Positions 1 through 6,354 of a DNA stretch of 10,298 bases are shown in pieces. The stretch is from GCA-2861595 sp035525365 (GTDB taxonomy: Bacteria > Actinomycetota > Acidimicrobiia > Acidimicrobiales > GCA-2861595): assembly GCA_035525365.1 (NCBI GenBank), contig DATLEK010000052.1:1-10298 (forward strand), in the 5' to 3' direction. Within the stretch, counting starts at the first letter, position 1. Every line of letters begins with the position of its first letter. The notes below the pieces were generated by a model. The model saw only the letters and a list, made by a program, of their open reading frames with translations, ran no database searches and was not told the origin of the DNA. The position numbers were made by a program, and so were the translations under genes.

Positions 1-1
1 T

Positions 2-106
2 GCCATCCTCATGGTCAAGCTCGGGCGCAAGTACCGTCATGGCCATTGGGCACCGACCCCGGAGCCCATTAGCCCACCACCAGCGCGGTTTCGCCTCACT
101 GCCTGA
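2..106 (+). CDS. 3' tail of an unidentified reading frame, cut by window edge
   Basis: Frame 2 is open from the window edge to a TGA at 104-106 and would encode the last 34 residues of a protein, beginning AILMVKLGRKYRHGH. The first 15 codons mostly end in C or G, as in the real genes of this window, which is the only coding evidence. The later part is proline-rich and less biased. I do not recognise a family. It may be the true C-terminus of an upstream gene or chance. It matters because the kelch gene to its right has no proper 5' end, so this frame may be what the kelch remnant was joined to. Confidence 0.25.
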   Translation, partial: AILMVKLGRKYRHGHWAPTPEPISPPPARFRLTA

Positions 107-114
107 CCAGGCCA

Positions 115-1149
115 GTGTCAAGACTGTGCCTCGCTACCGAAATTTACGACCCAGCCAGCAAGACGTGGAGCAACGCGTCCCCGATGTCGTACCCGAGGAA
201 GAACCACTCTTCGACTGTGTTGGGAGACGGCACAGTGCTGGTCGCCGGAGGAGACGGGTACGGGCCGGCGGCCAGCGGTTCCGCTACCACCTCGAATGCG
301 TCGGACACGTCCGCCGAGGTGTTTGCCCTCGGGCCATCGGGTGGGACATGGCGGATCACCGGGTCGATGAGTGGAGGACGCAGCGCATTGACGGCAACGC
401 TGCTCGCGTCCTCTGGGTCACCAGCTACCGCCAAGGTGCTGATTGTCGGGGACCGCGACGTCCCAGAAGTCTACGACCCCACTGCCGACGGTCGGGACTA
501 TCAGGGGAACAGTGTGGTCGGGGGCTGGACGCCGACCCCACCGGTTCCGAGGAGCCCTGGGTCGACTGAGTCTCCCTTCGACTCGGGGCACACGGCGACG
601 CTGCTCGAGCAAGGCCAGGTCCTCGTGGCTGGTGGGAACACTTCGGGTGACAACCGAGCTCTCGCCGATGTCCGGGTCTATCTCCCGGCCACGAACCTGT
701 GGTTCTCGGCCGACTCGATGGCTCACCCTCGAAGAGGGGCGGTCGCTCTCATGCTGCCGTCCAGTGCCGCGAGGGGATCGGCTCTCCTCATGACGGGTGG
801 CGCTGGGAACGACGTGGACCAAGCAGCGCCTTCGTCGGCGGAGCTGTTCGATATCGCGCCGAACCGTCCCCCCACCATTTTCTCGATCGAACCATCAGGG
901 GGGGGAATCGTCTCACCAGACGAGGCTCACGATCGACGGTCTCGGCCTCTTCCCCGGGGCCGTGGTCAAGATCGACGGTCGCCAGGCGCCGATCCTCGAG
1001 GAGACTTACAAACGCCTGGTGGTCATGGCGCCGGCCCGCCCTCAGGGGTCGGTAGGCGTCGTGGTTACCACGCCCAACGGATCCTCCCGGTCGGGCCGGT
1101 TCACCTACGGCGCCGGCGCCTGGTCGCCGACGGGATCTTTCGCCGGTAA
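115..1149 (+). CDS. kelch protein, 5' fragment (frame before the G8 run)
   Basis: This frame reads kelch-like sequence up to residue 263 (about 903), ending in the start of an IPT domain (PTIFSIEPSGG). The remaining 80 residues are rich in R, G and P with no kelch or IPT pattern, so they are out-of-frame translation. The blades include VLVAGG, VLIVG and LLMTGG strands and EVYDP, RVYLP and ELFDI elements. The GTG at 115 has no Shine-Dalgarno sequence before it and sits where a blade is already under way, so it is only the first possible start. No signal peptide is present although the family is normally exported. As written this fragment is unlikely to fold as a complete propeller. Confidence 0.5.
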   Translation: MSRLCLATEIYDPASKTWSNASPMSYPRKNHSSTVLGDGTVLVAGGDGYGPAASGSATTSNASDTSAEVFALGPSGGTWRITGSMSGGRSALTATLLASSGSPATAKVLIVGDRDVPEVYDPTADGRDYQGNSVVGGWTPTPPVPRSPGSTESPFDSGHTATLLEQGQVLVAGGNTSGDNRALADVRVYLPATNLWFSADSMAHPRRGAVALMLPSSAARGSALLMTGGAGNDVDQAAPSSAELFDIAPNRPPTIFSIEPSGGGIVSPDEAHDRRSRPLPRGRGQDRRSPGADPRGDLQTPGGHGAGPPSGVGRRRGYHAQRILPVGPVHLRRRRLVADGIFRR

Positions 1150-3523
1150 GACCGACTTCCCGCCCGACCCGTCACATTCGGAGTCTAGGTCGGTCGCCGA
1201 GCGCTATCAACACGGCGCTGTTTTTCTCGATCCGCCCGTTTGTCAAGCTGCGTCACCCCCTACGGACTACCCGTGCGGCAAGGTACTCGTTGTTGGTGGT
1301 ACGGACGACAACCAACGTGGCTATTCGCACGCCTTGGCAGAGCTGTACGATCCTGCCTCCGGTACTTGGGCCACCACTACCCCCATGGCCGGAGGAACTC
1401 GGTTCGATTTCACAGCCACGCTGCTCGCCGACGGCAAGGTACTGGTGGCGGGCGGTCGCCAACCTGATGCAACCCTGCCGAACCGCAGCACCGCCGAGGT
1501 CTACGACCCCCGCACCAGTCAGTGGAAGGCCACTGAAAACAAGATGTCGGTCGGGCGCCAATCCCACTCTGCCACCCTGCTTGACGACGGACGGGTGCTG
1601 GTGGCAGGCGGTGTGACCAATGAAACGCTACGAAAGGGGCTCACCTCGGCCGATCTCTACGACCCGGCCACCAACCGCTGGTCGCCGGCGGCTCCGATGA
1701 ACGAGGGGCGTCAGCTCCACACCGCCACGTTGCTCCCCAACGGCGACGTGGTGGTCACCGGCGGGTTCACCGAGACAGAGGTTGACGTGTTCGTGGCATC
1801 GGCCTCGGCCGAGGTCTTTCGTGTCACGACTGACGCGCCCGACCGACCCGTAGGGCCAGTCACGCCAGTCACGCCTGACGCGCCCGACGGGTTCTGGACC
1901 AGCACGGGCCCAATGGCCGCCGCTCGCTTCAGTCACACGGCCACGCTGCTTGACAAGGCGCCCTGCGGCGAGAGCTGCGGAAAAGTGCTGATTGCCGGCG
2001 GATATGTCGCGGATGGGAACGTGGTGGGGCTGGCATCGGCGGAGATGTTCGACCCGGCGACGGCCACGTTCGTCCCTGCCGGGCTGCCCAACACTGCTCG
2101 CGGCGGGCACAGCGCCACATTGCTCGATGACGGAAAGGTTCTCCTGGCTGGTCGCGCCTACCCCGTGACCGGCGGCTTCTTCCATCCAGCGGTGGCCCAC
2201 ACCGAGCTGTTCGACCCTGTTGTGGGGCGGTGGAGCCACACGGACAAGATGGGCGCCCAGCGGGGGCAGCACACGGCGACCCTGCTCGACGGCCCGGTTT
2301 GTCGGTCAGATAACCCCCCGGCGTACTGCCACTCCGTTTTGGTGGCCAACGGCGGGGGAAGTGGAGACGGCACCCTCCCGGGTCTGGACACCGCAGAGCT
2401 GTACCGGCCCGTCCCACAAGTCAAGGCGCTCTTGCCTCCGGCCGGATCGCGCCTCGGTGGTACCGAGGTGGCTATCACCGGGTCTGGCTTCGAGCCCACC
2501 AGCACCGTGACCTTCGGCGATACTCCTGCCGCCAGCGTGGTCTTTGAGTCCACCACCCTGCTACGGGCGGTGACCCCGCCCCACGCTCGGGGCAAGGTGG
2601 AGGTGGCCATCACCAATGCCTCGGGCACCTCGGGCCACATCGTGCCCCGCCTGGATGTGCCTTTCACCTACGACACGACTGCGGTTCCCGACCAGGTCAC
2701 CTCCCTTGTCGCCACCGCCACCTCGAGTTCCGACATCACCCTCACCTTCGCCGCTCCCGCCGATGACCAGCAGTTCCCCAAGGACTCGCCGCCGGCGGAG
2801 CGCTATGAGATCAGACAGTCGCAGCTTCCCTTCACCGATGCCGACAGCTTCGCTTCCGCCCGCTCGCTTTGTCCCGTTGGTGGCTGTCCGTTCGTGCCGC
2901 CCCAGGTGGGGTCGACACTCAGCCTGGAGGTGCACGACCTGGAGCCGGCGACGACCTACTACTACGCCGTGGCCGCGCTGAACGACATCGGCCAGGGCCC
3001 GGTTTCGCTGCCAGCCTCAGACACCACCCATCCTGCACCACCACTGCCGCTGCCCAGCGGCTGTGCCGCCCCTCCGGCGTTGGAGCCGGGCCAGATCACC
3101 TATCCCGGCTCTCGCTACTCCCTCGTGGGGCTTCCCCAAGACACGCAGATTCCCTCAGACTCCCCTCTGTACTCGTGGCTCGACCTCGGTGCCGGCGGCA
3201 ACTACTCCTCGGGCTCGGCGGCGGCCAGCGCCGGGCAGGGCTACTGGGCCTGGTTCAAATGCCCCAAGGTCATCGACCTGGCCCCAGGCACCGCCAATGT
3301 GACCCTGCCCCTCGGTGAGTATCACGCCTCGATGGTGGGCAACCCCTCTACCCGCCCCGCCACCGTCACCGGCCACGACTTCGCCGCCCGCTGGGACCCC
3401 GCCCTCAACGACGGCGCCGGCGGCTACCGCGTGTCGGGCTACCGGGAACCCCAGCCCCTCGACGTGGGCGAAGGAACCTGGGTGTTTTCGTACGTGCGGA
3501 CAGCGGTCCACATCGGCAGCTGA
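797..3523 (+). CDS. kelch / IPT / FN3 protein, 3' fragment (frame after the G8 run)
   Basis: Protein-like sequence begins only at about 899, so the first 34 residues from the GTG at 797 are probably not native. Residues about 35-105 finish an IPT/TIG domain (LTIDGLGLFPGAVVKIDG). Residues about 130-535 carry six or seven kelch blades with clear KVLVAGG strands and AELYDPASGTW-type elements. Residues about 540-628 form a second IPT/TIG (GGTEVAITGSGFEP). Residues about 629-743 form a fibronectin III domain (ATTYYYAVAALNDIGQGPVS). The end of the protein, from about 755, has YSLVGLP and GQGYWAWF, resembling a beta-rich module of bacterial surface proteins that I cannot name. There is no LPXTG motif or C-terminal membrane segment. 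Paired Cys in CGESCGK and near PVC...YC loops could form disulphides, consistent with export. Confidence 0.7.
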   Translation: MALGTTWTKQRLRRRSCSISRRTVPPPFSRSNHQGGESSHQTRLTIDGLGLFPGAVVKIDGRQAPILEETYKRLVVMAPARPQGSVGVVVTTPNGSSRSGRFTYGAGAWSPTGSFAGKTDFPPDPSHSESRSVAERYQHGAVFLDPPVCQAASPPTDYPCGKVLVVGGTDDNQRGYSHALAELYDPASGTWATTTPMAGGTRFDFTATLLADGKVLVAGGRQPDATLPNRSTAEVYDPRTSQWKATENKMSVGRQSHSATLLDDGRVLVAGGVTNETLRKGLTSADLYDPATNRWSPAAPMNEGRQLHTATLLPNGDVVVTGGFTETEVDVFVASASAEVFRVTTDAPDRPVGPVTPVTPDAPDGFWTSTGPMAAARFSHTATLLDKAPCGESCGKVLIAGGYVADGNVVGLASAEMFDPATATFVPAGLPNTARGGHSATLLDDGKVLLAGRAYPVTGGFFHPAVAHTELFDPVVGRWSHTDKMGAQRGQHTATLLDGPVCRSDNPPAYCHSVLVANGGGSGDGTLPGLDTAELYRPVPQVKALLPPAGSRLGGTEVAITGSGFEPTSTVTFGDTPAASVVFESTTLLRAVTPPHARGKVEVAITNASGTSGHIVPRLDVPFTYDTTAVPDQVTSLVATATSSSDITLTFAAPADDQQFPKDSPPAERYEIRQSQLPFTDADSFASARSLCPVGGCPFVPPQVGSTLSLEVHDLEPATTYYYAVAALNDIGQGPVSLPASDTTHPAPPLPLPSGCAAPPALEPGQITYPGSRYSLVGLPQDTQIPSDSPLYSWLDLGAGGNYSSGSAAASAGQGYWAWFKCPKVIDLAPGTANVTLPLGEYHASMVGNPSTRPATVTGHDFAARWDPALNDGAGGYRVSGYREPQPLDVGEGTWVFSYVRTAVHIGS
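898..905 (+). other. G8 homopolymer at the kelch frameshift
   Basis: Eight G lie between TCA (895-897, Ser261 of the 5' frame) and AATCG. Read as found, the sequence leaves the IPT domain. Read with seven G it gives SIEPSGGESSHQTR and continues into the downstream frame. Confidence 0.8.
1831..1888 (+). repeat. direct repeats encoding a Pro/Val/Thr loop insertion
   Basis: TGACGCGCCCGAC occurs at 1831-1843 and again at 1876-1888, a 45-bp period. Between the copies CCAGTCACG is repeated in tandem (1856-1864, 1865-1873). All periods are multiples of three, so the frame holds and the product is a P-V-T-P-V-T-P linker flanked by DAPD motifs within a loop of the propeller. It looks like an in-frame duplication. 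Confidence 0.7.
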
Positions 3524-3640
3524 CGCCTGCCCGCCATCCTCGCTACGTGTGTCGGCGTGTCTCCAGGTTTACAGGCGATGGGCAGTACGCAAAGGGTATG
3601 CAGCAAGGGGTTTCGGGCTCATTCTGTCACACCCGGTTGG

Positions 3641-3661
3641 TATCGTGACAACGTATGTTCG
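3641..3661 (+). promoter_or_regulatory. possible leaderless promoter with a degenerate LexA-box-like site at the HNH gene start
   Basis: TATCGT (3641-3646) could act as a -10 box placing transcription within about two bases of the ATG at 3655, and there is no Shine-Dalgarno sequence, so leaderless translation fits. Overlapping it, ACAAC-GTAT-GTTCG (3648-3661) resembles the actinobacterial/Gram-positive LexA box CGAAC-N4-GTTCG. The right half is perfect and the left half matches three of five bases. I see no convincing -35. The rest of the 131-bp gap (3524-3654) shows no gene and no clear terminator. Confidence 0.35.
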
Positions 3662-4818
3662 ATGCTTTAGCCACCGGAGTCAAGGAGGTCACCAACCTCG
3701 ATCTCGGCAGCCTGGGGGACGAGGAACTGAGCGAGGCCGTGGTGGAACTGGCTTCCCTGCGCTCGGCTCTCGAGGCGGGCGAGGCGAGGGTGGACAAGGT
3801 GTGGAACGACCGGCGAGCCTGGGCCGCCGATGGCGCCAAAGCCGGTAGTGCATGGCTGGCCCGCCGCACCGGTGAGGACAAGTCGGACTGCGGCAGCCGT
3901 CTGTGGCTGGGCCGGGTTGTCGAGGACATGCCACTGGTCAAAGAGGCCTGGCTGGCCGGACAGATCAGCGCCGCCCATGTGCGCCGGCTGGCCAAAGCCC
4001 GCAACCGTCGCACCGAAGAGGCCTTTGGCGAAAGCGAGGCCATGCTGGTCAATCACGCCATCACCATGAGGTTCCGCCAGTTCACCACCGCGCTCGACTA
4101 CTGGGTCCTGCATGCCGATCCCGACGGGGCCGATGAAACCGAGATGGAGCGCCTTGAGCGGCGCCGGGCCTGCTGTGACGAGACCCTCAATGGGATGTTC
4201 TCTGGTTCGTTCCTGCTCGATGCCATCGGCGGCACCATCTTGTCCAATGAGCTTCGGCGCTTGGAGGCCAAGCTGTTCGAAGCCGACTGGGCCGAGGCCA
4301 AGCAGCGTTTGGGACGAGATCCGTTGATCTTCGAGCTGGCCCGCACCCCTGGCCAGCGCCGAGCCGATGCCCTGGTGGAGATGGGGGAGCGCTCGGCGGG
4401 CAATGTCGAGAACAAAAAGGCCAAGCCCCTGTTCACCCTGTTGTTGGGCAGCGAGACCTTTAGCCGCCTCTCCGAGCTGGAGGACGGCCTGGTTGTGTCC
4501 CCCGGCGCCATCCGGCGCTGGATCAGCGATGCAGAGCTGGAGCGGATCCTCTTCGACGGCGAGACGGGCCGATACATCGATGTCAGCCGCAAACGATCCT
4601 TTACCGGCGCCCTCCGGCGCCTGATCCAGGTGAGGGACCGGTCCTGCTACCACCAGTACTGCGACGAGCCGGCCTCGCGCTGCCAGGTCGACCACATCCA
4701 GCCCTGGTCTGAGGGGGGAATGACCGATCAGTACAACGGCCGCCTGGCCTGCGGCTGCCACAACCGCCTCCGCCAGAAGCGACCACCACCACCGCCTCCC
4801 GACGAGGCGGGCGGGTAA
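3655..4818 (+). CDS. DUF222 domain HNH endonuclease-like protein (13E12 type)
   Basis: A 387-aa protein. The N-terminal two-thirds is alpha-helical with the DUF222 pattern: ELVELASLRSALEAGEAR-like helices at about 25-45, WLARRTG at 67-73, and VKEAWLAGQISAAHVRRL at about 95-112. The C-terminal HNH domain has Cys331 and Cys336, the core D346-H347-I348, WSEGG (351-355), Asn361 and C366-G-C-H369, which together give the zinc-binding and His-Asn-His positions. It ends in a proline run (377-382). Proteins of this family are common in multiple copies in actinobacteria. Nuclease activity is inferred from the motif and the biological role is not established. The length is a little short but ordinary. 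The ATG at 3655 is the first start in frame and lacks a Shine-Dalgarno sequence (see the site at 3641-3661). No partner gene overlaps it, and the next operon begins about 50-120 bp downstream. Confidence 0.9.
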   Translation: MFDALATGVKEVTNLDLGSLGDEELSEAVVELASLRSALEAGEARVDKVWNDRRAWAADGAKAGSAWLARRTGEDKSDCGSRLWLGRVVEDMPLVKEAWLAGQISAAHVRRLAKARNRRTEEAFGESEAMLVNHAITMRFRQFTTALDYWVLHADPDGADETEMERLERRRACCDETLNGMFSGSFLLDAIGGTILSNELRRLEAKLFEADWAEAKQRLGRDPLIFELARTPGQRRADALVEMGERSAGNVENKKAKPLFTLLLGSETFSRLSELEDGLVVSPGAIRRWISDAELERILFDGETGRYIDVSRKRSFTGALRRLIQVRDRSCYHQYCDEPASRCQVDHIQPWSEGGMTDQYNGRLACGCHNRLRQKRPPPPPPDEAGG

Positions 4819-4867
4819 CTGATCGCAAGAAATTCGCTTCAATGCACCAGCGGCAGGAACCCTGCGG

Positions 4868-4945
4868 ATGCACGATGGAGCGATGAGCGACCCACCCGCG
4901 CCCCGGTCGGATGGCTACGTGGAGATGAAGGAGCCTGCACCGTGA
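4868..4945 (+). CDS. possible 25-aa leader ORF coupled to the next gene
   Basis: ATG at 4868 opens 25 codons (MHDGAMSDPPAPRSDGYVEM then KEPAP) ending in TGA at 4943-4945. The stop overlaps the GTG start of the next gene in the four bases GTGA, the classic geometry for translational coupling. AGGAA at 4855-4859 lies 8 nt before the ATG and sits partly inside a small hairpin, GCAGG-AAC-CCTGC (4853-4865). An internal ATG at 4883 would give 20 residues. It is too short to judge by composition and resembles nothing I know. It may be a genuine small protein, a coupling leader or chance. Confidence 0.35.
   Translation: MHDGAMSDPPAPRSDGYVEMKEPAP
4928..4933 (+). promoter_or_regulatory. ribosome-binding site, AAGGAG
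   Basis: AAGGAG ends 8 nt before the GTG at 4942 and fixes that codon as the start of the 127-aa protein. Confidence 0.7.
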
Positions 4946-5325
4946 CCAGGCCGCTCCCGCTTCGGCCCGAGCAGCCACCGGACGACGCGGTGGTGCTGCT
5001 GCGCGCTGGCGTGATGAGCACCGATAATGTCCGCCGAACGGCCGAGCGGACCTTCTCCTTGTACGCCGTCTACGGCATCTCTGTCGAAGGCGTGATCGAA
5101 TCGACGGTTCAGGACGCATGCCGCAGCGAGCGCGTCTCCGGATATCGACGGGTTCGGTTGTCAACATTTGGGCGGGTGCGACGCGCCGGGTTCGCACTCC
5201 TGGCTACTTTCGACCATCCGCACTTCACCCTTGTACTTGCGGACCTCAGCGACCTCACCGTTGCCCGGCTCGACCGGTGCTTCGACCCCCCGATTCCCAA
5301 TCCTGGTCGGGCCCCCGAAAGGTAA
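4942..5325 (+). CDS. unrecognised 127-aa protein, first gene of an unknown actinobacterial pair
   Basis: The start GTG at 4942 has AAGGAG 8 nt upstream. The protein begins with a proline-rich stretch, then PDDAVVLLRAGVMS, an amphipathic region, RVRLSTFGRVRRAGFALL at about 71-87, HFTLVLADLSDLTVARLDRCF at about 94-114, and ends DPPIPNPGR. It carries 18 Arg and no Lys, with a slightly positive net charge by my count. No signal peptide or membrane segment is seen. From memory, similar small proteins with the PPDD...RLST.GR...PPIPNPGR frame sit next to a small acidic protein in actinobacteria, but I know of no assigned function. The next gene starts 29 nt downstream and is acidic. A toxin-antitoxin or binding-pair relationship is possible but unproven. 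Confidence 0.8.
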   Translation: MTRPLPLRPEQPPDDAVVLLRAGVMSTDNVRRTAERTFSLYAVYGISVEGVIESTVQDACRSERVSGYRRVRLSTFGRVRRAGFALLATFDHPHFTLVLADLSDLTVARLDRCFDPPIPNPGRAPER

Positions 5326-5340
5326 CCTTGGCAGGCAGCA

Positions 5341-5346
5341 AGGAGG
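5341..5346 (+). promoter_or_regulatory. ribosome-binding site, AGGAGG
   Basis: A perfect AGGAGG lies 8 nt before ATG 5355 and 5 nt before the adjacent in-frame GTG 5352. It supports a start here for the 81-aa gene and excludes the upstream in-frame ATG at 5118. Confidence 0.8.
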
Positions 5347-5354
5347 AACCCGTG

Positions 5355-5600
5355 ATGCCTAAGGAATACGACATTGCCGTCGACTTCATGGACATGACCG
5401 ACGACCGTCGCCTGTGGGCGCGGGCGGTGGACATCCGGCGCAGTTACGAGCCCGCCGTCGGGCACCACGCCATCGTCGGAGACGAGGACGCCGATCCGCG
5501 CGTCGCGCGGATCCTCCGCATTGATGACCAGGGCAATCTCGAGCTCGAGGTCCTACCGGGTGATGTTGAGGCACACCTGGACCTCCTGACGCCGGCCTGA
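5355..5600 (+). CDS. unrecognised acidic 81-aa protein, second gene of the pair
   Basis: The gene starts at ATG 5355 (GTG 5352 is possible) behind a perfect AGGAGG. The open frame extends upstream to 5118, but that part overlaps the 127-aa gene and is not needed. The product has 19 Asp/Glu against 9 Lys/Arg by my count, so it is strongly acidic. Predicted strands are at VGHHAIVGDED, RVARILRIDD and NLELEVLP (residues about 35-68), which suggests a small beta-barrel or SH3-like fold. The N-terminus (IAVDFMDMTDDRRLWARAVD) is also strand-like. There is no DNA-binding helix-turn-helix. It probably shares a transcript with the 127-aa gene 29 nt upstream. A complementary-charge partner is one reading, but the function is unknown. 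Confidence 0.8.
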   Translation: MPKEYDIAVDFMDMTDDRRLWARAVDIRRSYEPAVGHHAIVGDEDADPRVARILRIDDQGNLELEVLPGDVEAHLDLLTPA

Positions 5601-5645
5601 CAGCGCACAGATTCCGCCGGCCTCAGTGTGGTCGGCGCCAAGGGC

Positions 5646-5650
5646 AGGAG
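5646..5650 (+). promoter_or_regulatory. ribosome-binding site deciding the start of the 232-aa gene
   Basis: AGGAG ends 5 nt before the GTG at 5656. The other in-frame GTG, at 5626, has no such site, so 5656 is preferred. Confidence 0.6.
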
Positions 5651-5655
5651 TAGCC

Positions 5656-6354
5656 GTGCGAGCCAATTCTGCGACGATTGAAGAGGCGATAGCGGCCGGG
5701 TACCTGGGTGTGCAGCCTCGGCGCCGTCCCCAGGGCTTCGATGCCCGGTACGTGCGCGATCCCATCCTCAGCCTTGCCAAAGATCTGGTCCCGGTGGGTT
5801 CGACCATGACCTGGGCTGGTTCCGACGACAAGGCGCTGGAAAACCTTGGGGTGGCGGTGGACTCGCGTGCAGAGGCCAGGGCCTGGATCGACGACCTGGA
5901 GCGGCGCGGTGACATCCTTCACCCCGACGTGTGCCGTAGGCCGAGCGACGTAGCCGAGTTCGCCGAGCGCTTCGTGCCCGACAGCCTGGCCGTGTTGGGC
6001 TTCGGGTTGCCCGCAGACCAGGTGCACGGCTTTCTGGCCGAGCACGCCTCGCTTGGCCAGGCAGACGGCATCGGGGTTCTCCTGCGCGAGGGCCGCCCTC
6101 TGGAACCGGCCCACCGCCGGCTCGGTTACGAACCGGTGGCCGTCGACAAAGGCGGCCTCGGCTGTTCGTGGACCTGCAACCACCTCCAAGACGATGTGGC
6201 GCTCGCAACCGGCGTCGTTCCCAATGAAGCCGGCTTCATTGATACCGCGGAGCAGGCCGAGGCGGTCATGGCCTTCCTGGCCGATCCAGCAGTGGGCAAG
6301 GAAACCGGCATCTGGCGGGCCTGGCTGGTGGTTCGCTACGAGCCGTTCAGGTAG
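5656..6354 (+). CDS. unrecognised 232-aa soluble protein
   Basis: Starting at GTG 5656 (AGGAG 5 nt upstream) the protein begins MRANSATIEEAIAAGYLGVQ. A longer form from GTG 5626 adds ten residues with no ribosome-binding site. No signal peptide or membrane helix is visible. The second half has a recognisable run: VLGFGLP, GIGVLLREGRPLEPAHRRLG, then YEPV, GCSWTCNHLQDDV and PNEAGFIDTAEQAEAVMAFL, ending WRAWLVVRYEPF. This alternation of strands and helices looks like a compact alpha/beta domain. The two Cys in GCSWTC are notable. I cannot assign a family or activity. It follows the 127/81-aa pair by 55 nt on the same strand, so co-transcription is likely. Its last 8 bp overlap the 3' end of the convergent VapC gene. 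Confidence 0.8.
   Translation: MRANSATIEEAIAAGYLGVQPRRRPQGFDARYVRDPILSLAKDLVPVGSTMTWAGSDDKALENLGVAVDSRAEARAWIDDLERRGDILHPDVCRRPSDVAEFAERFVPDSLAVLGFGLPADQVHGFLAEHASLGQADGIGVLLREGRPLEPAHRRLGYEPVAVDKGGLGCSWTCNHLQDDVALATGVVPNEAGFIDTAEQAEAVMAFLADPAVGKETGIWRAWLVVRYEPFR

Larger units (their letters stand above)
115..3523 (+). pseudogene. kelch-repeat / IPT-TIG / fibronectin III surface protein gene, 5'-truncated and frameshifted
   Basis: Taken as one gene, this encodes about ten kelch-type blades. Each has the pattern (A)E-(V/I/L)-(Y/F)-DP ... W ... M ... R ... H(S/T)ATLL-DG-VL(V/I)AGG and would build beta-propeller structure. They are interrupted by one IPT/TIG domain (about 870-1120) and followed by a second IPT/TIG (about 2410-2680), a fibronectin III domain (about 2680-3030) and a C-terminal domain with a GQGYWAWF motif (about 3060-3520). 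Such architectures belong to secreted or cell-surface proteins. Two defects are visible. The first recognisable blade starts at LATEIYDP (about 124) with no signal peptide, no preceding AGG strand and an in-frame TAG at 70-72. The frame also changes at eight consecutive G (898-905). Deleting one G gives a continuous 1,135-residue frame from 115. Either the gene is decayed, or the G run is an assembly error in a gene that is still 5'-truncated. Ligand and function are unknown. Confidence 0.65.

Noticed and set aside
39..569. 176-aa plus-strand ORF at the left edge
   Set aside because: It is rich in Arg with no domain pattern and overlaps the kelch frame, which has clear repeat motifs. It is an out-of-frame shadow.
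3667..4842. 391-aa minus-strand ORF opposite the HNH gene
   Set aside because: It is antisense to a gene with intact DUF222 and HNH motifs and is composed of low-complexity A/G/L/V sequence, an expected product of GC-rich codon bias.
4853..4865. GCAGG-AAC-CCTGC hairpin as a terminator for the HNH gene
   Set aside because: The stem is only 5 bp and no T tract follows. It is better viewed as structure around the leader ORF's ribosome-binding site.
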